DNA of 64,000 bases from Maribacter_C sp047345145. GTDB lineage: Bacteria > Bacteroidota > Bacteroidia > Flavobacteriales > Flavobacteriaceae. Positions within the stretch are counted from its first letter, which is position 1. Every line of letters starts with the position of its first letter. A program made the translations under genes and the position numbers. Positions 8,398 through 14,540 of this stretch are shown here, piece after piece. The DNA lies in contig NZ_JBLFER010000006.1 of the NCBI RefSeq assembly GCF_047345145.1, positions 62,001-126,000 of the forward strand, given 5' to 3'. The notes below the pieces were generated by a model, which was given only the letters and a program-made list of their open reading frames with translations, searched no databases and was not told the origin of the DNA.

Positions 8398-8489
8398 GCA
8401 CAACAAAGCCTGAAATTCGTTGCTTGCGGATTTCCTAAACGAAAATCACACGCAAAAAGCTATCTTTAGGTTCAGGTGGATTGTCGTTC
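8398..8489. repeat. imperfect palindrome in cassette 3 tail (attC-like)
   Basis: The left arm (8398-8414, GCACAACAAAGCCTGAA) pairs imperfectly with the right arm (8471-8489, TTCAGGTGGATTGTCGTTC) around about 56 bp. It sits between the BspA-type gene and repeat R4, where an integron attC site would be. It is not a perfect match to attC core motifs. Confidence 0.4.
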
Positions 8490-8513
8490 AGACGAATCAC
8501 AGTAACGAATCTC

Positions 8514-8532
8514 AAAGTTCAAATAAAGGATG
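8514..8532 (+). repeat. cassette repeat R4 (exact consensus)
   Basis: All 19 bases match. The ATG (8530) starts the next gene. The upstream gene ended 160 bp earlier, before the palindrome. Confidence 0.85.
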
Positions 8533-8865
8533 AAATTGAAGCCACTTGACGAAATTAGAACTCTTGAGGAGGCAGATTTTGAAATTTTATCAACAGAAAA
8601 TAAACTTAAAAATTTACCAAATAGAGTTATCAGAGAAATTCTACTATTAACTGGATTGGCAATAATATTTCCGTTTTTACCAGGTAAGTTTGGTCGAAGA
8701 CCCATGATAGAGAATTGGGATTATTCAGATGCCTTAATATTTGTTGTAATCATTTTTGTTGTTACTTATATAGGAATTCTTTCTTGGAGGAAGAATAGGT
8801 TAAACAAAAGAATGAGAGAACTAAAATTAAAAAAGCATTTGTTGCACAAACAAAAGTTTAAATAA
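8530..8865 (+). CDS. small two-helix membrane protein, unknown
   Basis: The 111-residue protein starts with the repeat's ATG. Two hydrophobic segments are visible (about residues 38-57, REILLLTGLAIIFPFLP, and 72-91, ALIFVVIIFVVTYIGILSW), with an acidic N-terminal region and a Lys/Arg-rich C-terminus. It ends QKFK-stop, and its last three codons and TAA (8863-8865) are contributed by repeat R5. I do not recognise the family. Cassette 4, only 339 bp from repeat to repeat. Confidence 0.6.
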   Translation: MKLKPLDEIRTLEEADFEILSTENKLKNLPNRVIREILLLTGLAIIFPFLPGKFGRRPMIENWDYSDALIFVVIIFVVTYIGILSWRKNRLNKRMRELKLKKHLLHKQKFK

Positions 8866-8871
8866 AGGATG
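8853..8871 (+). repeat. cassette repeat R5 (one mismatch)
   Basis: Differs at position 7 (T for C). The TAA at repeat positions 11-13 is the stop codon of the upstream gene and the ATG at 17-19 is the start of the downstream gene. Confidence 0.85.
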
Positions 8872-9084
8872 GACAAGCAAATTCGAAAGAAGATTATAGA
8901 AGTCTGTGATAGTAAAATCCTATCGAAAGGCGAGAATGTTGGTTTGTCTTTTTACGCATTTTTCAAGAACAAAAATGATAATCCAAAACTTTTGATGGAA
9001 GTAGCAACTTGGTGGATTGAGGAAAATGAGCTTGACCATTTCGAGAAAGCAGTTAAGATTAAGGAAATGGTAAAGTTCAAATAA
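8869..9084 (+). CDS. small cytosolic protein, DUF6500-like
   Basis: A 71-residue soluble protein with a pattern I associate with DUF6500: KIIEVCDSKILSKGENVGLSFYAFF, then NDNPKLLMEVATWWI and LDHFEKAVKIKEMV. The family name is from memory and should be treated as tentative. The function is unknown. Start and stop codons are both supplied by repeats (R5 ATG, R6 TAA), so the coding frame fills the entire 219-bp segment, the shortest in the array. It ends MVKFK-stop, where KFK is encoded by the repeat. Confidence 0.6.
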   Translation: MDKQIRKKIIEVCDSKILSKGENVGLSFYAFFKNKNDNPKLLMEVATWWIEENELDHFEKAVKIKEMVKFK

Positions 9085-9090
9085 AGGATG
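9072..9090 (+). repeat. cassette repeat R6 (exact consensus)
   Basis: Identical to consensus. It carries both the stop (TAA 9082-9084) of the gene before and the start (ATG 9088-9090) of the gene after. Confidence 0.85.
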
Positions 9091-9285
9091 GAAATATTAA
9101 AGCCCATATTGATAATCGCCCTTTTAATCTTATGCTTTTGGTCTGTTTTCACTAGTTTTAAGGCTGTATATTTAATACTAACTAAAGAATTTAAAGGTTC
9201 TAAAGTAACTTGGATACTCATCTCTATGATTGGGATAATAGGACCAATTTTATGGGTAACAAAAGGAAAAAAATTACTTTCTTAA
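9088..9285 (+). CDS. small membrane protein, PLDc_N-like
   Basis: A 65-residue protein with two hydrophobic helices: residues 4-28 (LKPILIIALLILCFWSVF) and 42-57 (VTWILISMIGIIGPILWV). The second ends in GPILWVTKGKK, the wording of the phospholipase D N-terminal transmembrane domain (PLDc_N), which often occurs alone in short proteins of unknown role. The start is the ATG of repeat R6. R7 lies 10 bp past the stop. Cassette 6 (223 bp). Confidence 0.65.
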   Translation: MEILKPILIIALLILCFWSVFTSFKAVYLILTKEFKGSKVTWILISMIGIIGPILWVTKGKKLLS

Positions 9286-9294
9286 AACGTTACC

Positions 9295-9313
9295 AAAGTT
9301 CAATTAAAGGATA
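9295..9313 (+). repeat. cassette repeat R7 (two mismatches)
   Basis: Differs at positions 10 (T) and 19 (A). With ATA in place of ATG it cannot start a gene; the antitoxin begins 67 bp downstream behind its own promoter-like sequence. Confidence 0.8.
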
Positions 9314-9321
9314 GTTCAATA

Positions 9322-9352
9322 TTTGCAATATCTCCAAATTATCTTTAATTTG
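9322..9352 (+). promoter_or_regulatory. possible promoter of the ParD/ParE pair
   Basis: TTTG at 9322-9325, a 20-bp spacer, then TAATTTG (9346-9352). This is close to the Bacteroidota -33/-7 pattern (TTTG, TAnnTTTG) but one base short in the -7 box. It sits inside the cassette, 28 bp before the ParD start. Confidence 0.35.
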
Positions 9353-9379
9353 CATCAATAATATTAATATTGGTTCATT

Positions 9380-9631
9380 ATGGCAGTAATTAGAAAATCT
9401 ATCACATTTACAGAACAACAGGAGGCTTATGTTAAAAGCCTAATAGAACAAGGCTTCTACACCAATGACAGCGAATACGTCAGAGATATAATCAGGAAAG
9501 ACCAGGAGCGTAGAAAGCGTATAATAGATTTGAATGAAGCACTTATTGAGGGAATGGAGAGCGGACCATCCGATGCCACTATAGATAGTATTTGGGAAGA
9601 AGCCATAAATGAGCACAATGCCCGAGAATAA
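9380..9631 (+). CDS. parD: ParD-type antitoxin
   Basis: This 83-residue ribbon-helix-helix protein opens AVIRKSITFTEQQEAYVKSLIEQGFYTNDSEYVRDIIRKDQER, the typical ParD/CC2985 DNA-binding dimer, with an acidic C-terminal tail expected to wrap the toxin. It neutralises the ParE-type toxin encoded right behind it (the frames overlap) and such antitoxins repress their own promoter. Gene order antitoxin then toxin is the norm for parDE. Cassette 7 of the array. Toxin-antitoxin pairs are well-known stabilisers of chromosomal integron cassettes, and the same role may apply here. Confidence 0.9.
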   Translation: MAVIRKSITFTEQQEAYVKSLIEQGFYTNDSEYVRDIIRKDQERRKRIIDLNEALIEGMESGPSDATIDSIWEEAINEHNARE

Positions 9632-9920
9632 GTATATCATAAGTATCAAGGCAAAGAACGATATTAAGTCCATTGCCAAATACACGATAAAGGAGTTCGG
9701 AAAAAGTCAATCTTTAAAATATGCTAATGGTCTAAAGTTGATTTTAGGAGAATTAGCAAATAATCCCGAACTAGGTAGGAGATATGTGGCCGTCAAAAAC
9801 CAAATGCTCTTAAGGTATAGATTCAAATCCCATGTAGTTTTTTATTACATCATAAGTGATGGAATTTTCATAGTTAGAGTTTTTGGAGGTAAGATGGATT
9901 TTCCAAAACACTTAAAGTAA
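9618..9920 (+). CDS. parE: ParE-type toxin (RelE/ParE superfamily)
   Basis: About 100 residues with the compact beta-sheet/two-helix pattern of ParE toxins: YIISIKAKNDIKSIAKYTIKEFG, then LANNPELGRRYVAVKNQMLLRYRFKSHVVFYYIISDGIFIVRVFGGKMDF. ParE proteins poison DNA gyrase, while RelE relatives cut mRNA; the sequence alone favours ParE. I chose the ATG at 9618 (PENKYIIS); an upstream ATG at 9609 is also in frame. Both starts lie inside the ParD frame, so the pair is coupled. The TAA stop (9918-9920) overlaps the first two bases of repeat R8. Confidence 0.88.
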   Translation: MPENKYIISIKAKNDIKSIAKYTIKEFGKSQSLKYANGLKLILGELANNPELGRRYVAVKNQMLLRYRFKSHVVFYYIISDGIFIVRVFGGKMDFPKHLK

Positions 9921-9937
9921 AGTTCAAATAAAGGATG
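9919..9937 (+). repeat. cassette repeat R8 (exact consensus)
   Basis: Identical to consensus. Its ATG opens only a nine-codon frame (MVRLANCWH), so the next gene starts further on. Confidence 0.85.
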
Positions 9938-9940
9938 GTA

Positions 9941-9960
9941 CGTTTAGCCAACTGTTGGCA
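9941..9960 (+). repeat. orphan right arm of an attC-like palindrome after R8
   Basis: The sequence here closely follows the right arm of the palindrome at 13073-13093 (both begin CGTTTAGCC) and contains GCCAACTGTTGGC, itself a perfect inverted repeat. No matching left arm lies nearby. Confidence 0.35.
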
Positions 9961-9984
9961 TTAATTTATACAAATAGATTTAGA

Positions 9985-10455
9985 ATGAATTTTCATAAAA
10001 TTTCTTCCATTATCCTACTACTCACTACAATAGTATTTCTGGCCCTTTACATTAGCACAAAAAAGGAGTTAAATTATTATGTAAGCAATGATTTGACCTA
10101 TTTATCAGGGAGCAATGAAGATTGTGACATCTATAACTGGAAAAAGAACAACAATACCTCCTGGTTTGGATGTGACTTGAAAGGCACTGGGTTTTATACA
10201 AGAACAACTAACTACAATTTTTTTGGAAAACAATTGATGGAATTTGTAGACTCAGATGAAAATGGACTTTATGAAATCCAAAAGCACTTCAACATTAAAG
10301 GGCAATTGGCAAGAGAATATCACGACTTAAATGCCGATGGTTTTTTTGATGAGTTAAGGGTTTTCAATAATGGAGAACAAAAAATCTTCAGCGACGAAAA
10401 TATGAATGGTGTGTTCGAGGAAAGTGAAATAAAAACTAATGCGGACAAAGGTTAA
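9985..10455 (+). CDS. uncharacterised exported or membrane-anchored protein with Asp-rich EF-hand-like loops
   Basis: I place the start at ATG 9985 (156 residues); a TTG at 9955 would add ten residues without similarity to anything. Residues 7-26 (SSIILLLTTIVFLALYI) are a signal anchor. The C-terminal half has three Asp-rich turns, DSDENGLYE, DLNADGFFDE and DENMNGVFEE, spaced about 20 residues apart, which look like calcium-binding EF-hand or dockerin-type loops. Function unknown. The TAA stop overlaps repeat R9. Cassette 8. Confidence 0.55.
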   Translation: MNFHKISSIILLLTTIVFLALYISTKKELNYYVSNDLTYLSGSNEDCDIYNWKKNNNTSWFGCDLKGTGFYTRTTNYNFFGKQLMEFVDSDENGLYEIQKHFNIKGQLAREYHDLNADGFFDELRVFNNGEQKIFSDENMNGVFEESEIKTNADKG

Positions 10456-10472
10456 AGTTCAAATAAACTATG
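10454..10472 (+). repeat. cassette repeat R9 (two mismatches)
   Basis: Positions 15-16 read CT in place of GG. Its ATG (10470) is out of frame and stops after four codons; the next gene begins at 10475. Confidence 0.8.
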
Positions 10473-10474
10473 AC

Positions 10475-10873
10475 ATGGTTTTGAAGAGAGAACTTCAAGT
10501 TATTCTTGACCAAGAAGAGAAAAGTGATTCCGAATTGACTCGGTGTGAAATGGTTGAGGAACTTATACCAAAATATGGCTGGTCCGCAGTTCAGCAATGC
10601 CTCATTAATTTTATGATTGATAAAAAGATTTCGAGTAGTACTATCGAACTTATTACACAAGTATTTTGGGGGGCTTGTTTAGACGCTCGAGACATTGAAA
10701 CCGATAGAGTAATAGCTGTCTTATACTCTAGACTACCAAAAGATGAAAAGGGTAATGAGAACAACTTGATATGGAGCATCGTTTGTAAACTTAAGAGAAT
10801 TAACTACTTGTCAGACTACGATCCACTAAAAGATTTGGGAGTTTTGGAAGAACTAAATAAGTTAGATTTTTGA
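10475..10873 (+). CDS. uncharacterised small soluble protein
   Basis: The ATG at 10475 gives 132 residues starting VLKRELQVILDQEEKS; a longer in-frame start at 10439 lies inside the previous gene and reads through the repeat, so I reject it. The protein looks all-helical and acidic (helices around WSAVQQCLINFMIDKK, STIELITQVFWGACLDARDIETDRVIAVLYSRLP, LGVLEELNKL). Such helical-repeat-like small proteins include immunity proteins, but I cannot name a family. Cassette 9, followed by 49 bp before R10. Confidence 0.55.
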   Translation: MVLKRELQVILDQEEKSDSELTRCEMVEELIPKYGWSAVQQCLINFMIDKKISSSTIELITQVFWGACLDARDIETDRVIAVLYSRLPKDEKGNENNLIWSIVCKLKRINYLSDYDPLKDLGVLEELNKLDF

Positions 10874-10922
10874 AAAGAGAGTAGTAAAAATTAAGATTTA
10901 GAAAAACTTACTCCTTTCAATA

Positions 10923-10941
10923 AAAGTTTAAATAAAAGATA
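10923..10941 (+). repeat. cassette repeat R10 (three mismatches)
   Basis: Differs at positions 7 (T), 15 (A) and 19 (A). The MltG start is 17 bp beyond. Confidence 0.8.
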
Positions 10942-10957
10942 GTAAAAACAGCCTGAG

Positions 10958-12007
10958 ATGAAATTCGCTCGCTCTTTAAAAGTGATTTTAATATTGACCG
11001 TCTTAATTGCTGGAGGGTTCTCTTTGTGGTTTTACAATACCCTAAATAGCCCTATAAGCCATAGTAATTCTGAGAACTATATTACAATAGAGCAAGGCAC
11101 CTCTTCGAATCGAATTCTTGAAATATTGAGCGAACATAAAATTCTCCAAGCACCCCTTGCAACTAAGATATATTTACGATTCTTTAAAGGCGAGGCTAAG
11201 ATGGAAGCAGGTGATTACCAATTCCCTTCTCCGATAAGCCCCATAGAAGTAATTAACCAACTTAAAAACGGAAAAAAACGCACCAAAACACTTACTATTC
11301 CAGAAGGCTGGACACGTTTTGAGATTGCCAAACGGATTGTTAAAGAGTTTCCTGTAGAGCCATTGATGACTGAAAAAGAGGTGTTGTCATTGTTGGATGA
11401 TACTAGCTTAATTAAAGAGATTGATTCAAAAGCAAAAAACCTTGAGGGTTATCTTTACCCTACAACTTACGAGTTTAAATTGGATACCCACCCCAAAGAG
11501 GTAATCAATAAAATGGTAGAACAATTTAAATCAATTTGGCAAACAGAATGGGATGAGTTAGCCCTAAATATGGGACGAACAAAACAAGAGATTATTGTCA
11601 TTGCTAGTCTCATTGAAAATGAATCAAAAATAGATGCTGAACGCGATTTGGTGGCTTCCGTAATTTACAACCGTCTTGAGCGGGGAATTCCCCTGGGAAT
11701 TGATGCAACCAATGTATACATTGCCAAAATGCTAGGCCGTTGGGATGGTATAATTCACAAAAGTGATGTTGAAGTGGACCACGCTTACAATACTCGAAAG
11801 ATTCGTGGATTGCCACCTGGTCCTATCAGTTCGCCAAGCAAGACGGCTATTGAAGCGGCGCTAAATCCGGCCAAGACAGAATATATTTATTATGTTTTAA
11901 ATGTAGAGGCTAATAATGGTTCGCATCACTTTTACTCTAGTGCAAGTGAATTTGCTAAGGGCAAAGCTGATTATCAAAAGTGGTTGACTGGCCAACGAGG
12001 GAAATAA
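10958..12007 (+). CDS. mltG: endolytic murein transglycosylase, MltG/YceG family
   Basis: The 349-residue protein has an N-terminal membrane anchor (residues 8-27), a LysM-like lead domain (about 40-105, YITIEQGTSSNRILEIL onward) and the YceG catalytic domain (about 110-345). The catalytic Glu lies in IASLIENES (Glu220), matching Glu218 of the E. coli enzyme, and GIPLGIDATNVY and LPPGPISSPSKTAIEAALNP are conserved family motifs. It cuts nascent glycan strands at the inner membrane. It is an unexpected gene to find as cargo: it appears as single-gene cassette 10 and looks more like the general bacterial type than the usual Bacteroidota chromosomal copy, so I suspect a transferred extra copy. 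Confidence 0.88.
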   Translation: MKFARSLKVILILTVLIAGGFSLWFYNTLNSPISHSNSENYITIEQGTSSNRILEILSEHKILQAPLATKIYLRFFKGEAKMEAGDYQFPSPISPIEVINQLKNGKKRTKTLTIPEGWTRFEIAKRIVKEFPVEPLMTEKEVLSLLDDTSLIKEIDSKAKNLEGYLYPTTYEFKLDTHPKEVINKMVEQFKSIWQTEWDELALNMGRTKQEIIVIASLIENESKIDAERDLVASVIYNRLERGIPLGIDATNVYIAKMLGRWDGIIHKSDVEVDHAYNTRKIRGLPPGPISSPSKTAIEAALNPAKTEYIYYVLNVEANNGSHHFYSSASEFAKGKADYQKWLTGQRGK

Positions 12008-12010
12008 TTT

Positions 12011-12029
12011 AAAGTTCACATAAAGAATG
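12011..12029 (+). repeat. cassette repeat R11 (two mismatches)
   Basis: Differs at positions 9 (C) and 16 (A). It starts 3 bp after the mltG stop and opens a 112-bp leader shared with R12. Confidence 0.8.
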
Positions 12030-12122
12030 ATTAATAAATCTGCTAAGGCTTACTGAAAAGTGTCTTTGTCCGGAGGCAAGTTTGTTCTGTTAATCGACTA
12101 TTTTAGTCGTCATATCAGAAGT
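12011..12122 (+). repeat. long leader repeat, copy A
   Basis: About 110 bp nearly identical to 14376-14483. It contains the repeat R11, a nine-codon frame (MINKSAKAY, 12027-12056) and a small stem (12095-12099 with 12105-12109). Confidence 0.75.
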
Positions 12123-12189
12123 TACTCAACATTTTGAAAAAGTAAAAATTAGGTGAGTCTTTAATAAGAAACTTACAATTCCTCCGTTC

Positions 12190-12197
12190 TAAATTTG
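12190..12197 (+). promoter_or_regulatory. possible -7 box of the 12211 gene
   Basis: TAAATTTG matches the Bacteroidota -7 consensus TAnnTTTG and lies 13 bp before the ATG. No clear TTG is seen at the -33 position. Confidence 0.3.
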
Positions 12198-12210
12198 AAG
12201 AACACACCTA

Positions 12211-12771
12211 ATGAAACTGCCCTATAAATTACTTGTAATCTCTCTTGTACTTTTTTCAAGTTGTACTTATTCTCAGGAAGTCGAAAAATCTATTTTCAAT
12301 ATTCAAACTGGTGTTTTAGGATTTTGGGCAAACAATGAAGTACGATTAGGAAATCATTGGGCACTACACTCAGAAATAGGTCTAGATGGCTCAATAACAA
12401 CTAAAGAAATTAGTGGCGGAGAATTTCCTGTCTTCCTACCCGTAATTTCGGTTGAACCGCGTTATTTTTATAATCTTCCAAAAAGACAAGCAAACAACAA
12501 AGATACCTATCATAATAGTGGAAATTTCTTTTCTTTAAGCATGAAATGGTATCCTAATTGGTTTTCAATATCACAAAAAGAAAATACCAGAATAGGAGAT
12601 GACATTTTTATTATTCCTACTTGGGGCATAAAGAGAAATATCAATTGGAATTTCAACTATGAACTTGGCGGAGGCTTAGGGCTGGGCATTCCTGCAAGTA
12701 ACAAGGAGGCAGGTGCAATCCTTAGACCTATTTACAATATTTTGCTAAGAATAGGCTACAAATTTTATTAA
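12211..12771 (+). CDS. uncharacterised secreted/outer-membrane protein, probable lipoprotein
   Basis: The 186-residue protein starts with a signal peptide (LLVISLVLFSSC), and Cys19 could be lipidated. The rest alternates hydrophobic and polar residues in short strands (HWALHSEIGLDGSI, VISVEPRYFYNLP, FFSLSMKWYPNWF, WNFNYELGGGLGLGIP) and ends LLRIGYKFY with a terminal aromatic residue. This is what small outer-membrane beta-barrels look like. The family is unknown. It is cargo of segment R11-R12, which appears to contain two cassettes because a palindrome follows this gene. Confidence 0.6.
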   Translation: MKLPYKLLVISLVLFSSCTYSQEVEKSIFNIQTGVLGFWANNEVRLGNHWALHSEIGLDGSITTKEISGGEFPVFLPVISVEPRYFYNLPKRQANNKDTYHNSGNFFSLSMKWYPNWFSISQKENTRIGDDIFIIPTWGIKRNINWNFNYELGGGLGLGIPASNKEAGAILRPIYNILLRIGYKFY

Positions 12772-13156
12772 ACCCTTTAATTCGTCAGCAATCAGAACGC
12801 AGATGGACTTTACTCAAACGCAACTGTTGCGTTAATGGACTTGCCAGTCTTATGGAAAAGCCTACTCGGACGCAAAAAAAACGTTGGGTAACAAAGCCTA
12901 AACGTAAAGTGGACTTTAGGACTAAAACCAATGTTCTGTGTATATTTATAATGTTGATAATCCCGATAGCCTTCGTGAATGGATTTCGCTTGAACAAGAA
13001 AAAATAAAACTAAACAATAAGCTTTGGCTTAGGGCGCAGACGGAAACTAAAAATTTCCTTACTTCTGCTCGGCGTTTAGCCTAACCGTTACCCGATATTT
13101 ATAGAACAATTTCCGAGTTACCTAAACGTTCTTGTTTAGTATAAAACTATAGAAGC
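12772..13156. other. gene-free stretch holding an attC-like palindrome
   Basis: No credible gene. Short frames here lack any protein-like pattern. The stretch is filled by an imperfect palindrome (12883-13093) plus smaller inverted repeats such as AACGCAAC-TGTTGCGTT near 12819-12837. Confidence 0.6.
12883..13093. repeat. large imperfect palindrome (attC-like)
   Basis: The left arm GTTGGGTAACAAAGCCTAAACG (12883-12904; first bases fit the attC R'' pattern GTTRRRY) faces a right arm at 13073-13093 ending GTTACCC. The outer seven and inner six bases pair, with bulges between. There is no attC-type RYYYAAC end, so it may be decayed or a different family. Confidence 0.45.
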
Positions 13157-14314
13157 ATGATTAAAATTTTGCAATTCATATCAATTTTATCTTTATCCCT
13201 AATTTTAGTTTCCTGTGGTGGTGATAAAGAAGATGAAATTAATCAACCAAGTGATATTAATGATGTCAGTAATGTTAGTTTAGCTTTATCTGAAATTACT
13301 ACTACGACAATAACAACCGATATTTCTTATCAATTTTCGGGTTTAAATCAATCAGATATAAATGCGAAAATTTTATATCGACTTGAAAACGAAACGAATT
13401 ACAAGGAATCAGCTGAAGGTATTCTTAATGATTTAGAACCTGGAAAAAAATACCTTATTAAGGGTTTAGTAGAAATAAATGGAGAGCAAAAAGAATCGAC
13501 GGAATTAACTTTTACTACTTTAGGATTCTATTTTAGAGACCTAAATGGGACCATTGAAAATTTTGAAAATAGAAAATACAATATATTTAATAATAGTAAC
13601 CAGAGTAATTTTACAGAAGCGGCCGATTTAACGGGATTTCTTAAAGTTGATAACGACAGTTTAATGCTAGAAAACATTGAAGTTGTTAGTGATTTCCAAA
13701 TAATAGTAACCATTCCAATAAACACGCAAACTTTTTTTGAAAATGACACCAATCATATTATAAAAAAAGAGTTCAGTATTGGTCTTTTTAGTGGTGACTT
13801 TTACACGGAAATCACAGAATCAACAAATGGTGTTACTAACCGATTCTGGGTAGAAGAAACGAATCATTTTACGGTGTATAATAAAATTCCATTCATAGAT
13901 AGCGTTGATGTATCTAACTCGCATATTTGTTCTGAAACCTCAGTATTATTAAGAGTTAAGGGTGGCTTAGGTGGATTTCCAAATTCCTTCGTTTACAGAT
14001 TAGAAGAAAGCGAGTATAAGAGTATGACAATTGTCGTACGAAGCAAAGAGCCTAACAATAATGAAATATTAACTATTCTGGATTACGACTCTTATGTTTT
14101 AAATCCTTCATCTTTTGATTGTGAGCTAGAACAGTTCAAAACTCTTGAATTTTCCGGTAGCACTGTTAAAAGCATGGCGCATACTTTTAATTTTGCTTTT
14201 GTTAACCTAAATAAGGCTAAATACCCTAGCGGTAACTATCAAATAGAATTTATCGGTGTGAGTTATAAAGATGAAACATTTAGTTCGAATGTATTTGATT
14301 TCACCATAGAATAG
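13157..14314 (+). CDS. uncharacterised lipoprotein with Ig/FN3-like start
   Basis: A 385-residue lipoprotein: the signal ILSLSLILVSC ends in Cys20, followed by GGDKEDE, an acidic stretch typical of surface lipoproteins in this phylum. Residues about 35-125 read as a fibronectin/Ig-like beta-sandwich (ILYRLENETNYKES, LEPGKKYLIKGLVEINGEQKESTELTFTT). The rest is beta-rich and unfamiliar. It is the second gene of segment R11-R12 and lies behind a palindrome, so it may once have been its own cassette. Function unknown. Confidence 0.6.
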   Translation: MIKILQFISILSLSLILVSCGGDKEDEINQPSDINDVSNVSLALSEITTTTITTDISYQFSGLNQSDINAKILYRLENETNYKESAEGILNDLEPGKKYLIKGLVEINGEQKESTELTFTTLGFYFRDLNGTIENFENRKYNIFNNSNQSNFTEAADLTGFLKVDNDSLMLENIEVVSDFQIIVTIPINTQTFFENDTNHIIKKEFSIGLFSGDFYTEITESTNGVTNRFWVEETNHFTVYNKIPFIDSVDVSNSHICSETSVLLRVKGGLGGFPNSFVYRLEESEYKSMTIVVRSKEPNNNEILTILDYDSYVLNPSSFDCELEQFKTLEFSGSTVKSMAHTFNFAFVNLNKAKYPSGNYQIEFIGVSYKDETFSSNVFDFTIE

Positions 14315-14330
14315 TCAAGCAATTGAAAAT

Positions 14331-14346
14331 GTTGGGTAACACAACC
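14331..14346 (+). repeat. orphan left arm of an attC-like palindrome before R12
   Basis: GTTGGGTAACACAACC matches the left arm of the palindrome at 12883 in its first eleven bases. No right arm follows; the repeat R12 comes 30 bp later. Confidence 0.35.
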
Positions 14347-14375
14347 ACCTATAAAAAGCCCTAGTCCAGTTCTTT

Positions 14376-14394
14376 AAAGTTCAAATAAAGAATG
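14376..14394 (+). repeat. cassette repeat R12 (one mismatch)
   Basis: Differs from consensus only at position 16 (A for G). Confidence 0.85.
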
Positions 14395-14483
14395 ATTAAT
14401 AAATCTGCTAAGGCTTACTGAAAAGTGTCTTTATCCGGAGGCAAGTTCTGTTAATCAACTATTTTGGTTGTCATATCAGATGT
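14376..14483 (+). repeat. long leader repeat, copy B
   Basis: Near-identical to 12011-12122, with the same nine-codon frame MINKSAKAY (14392-14421). The stem (14456-14460 with 14466-14470) is kept by a paired G-C to A-T change. A further inverted repeat (TGTTGTGG 14481-14488, CCACAACA 14503-14510) follows. Confidence 0.75.
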
Positions 14484-14540
14484 TGTGGCGCATTTGAGGA
14501 AACCACAACAACAAGAGAATAATTTGAGCGTTTAAAGTCT

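Noticed and set aside
9440..9685. 81-residue minus-strand frame in parD/parE
   Set aside because: Antisense to a clear toxin-antitoxin pair.
10439..10474. Longer start of the 10475 gene
   Set aside because: The extra codons lie inside the preceding gene and read through repeat R9; the ATG at 10475 is better placed.
12785..12997. 70-residue minus-strand frame
   Set aside because: It lies in palindromic DNA between genes and shows no recognisable pattern.
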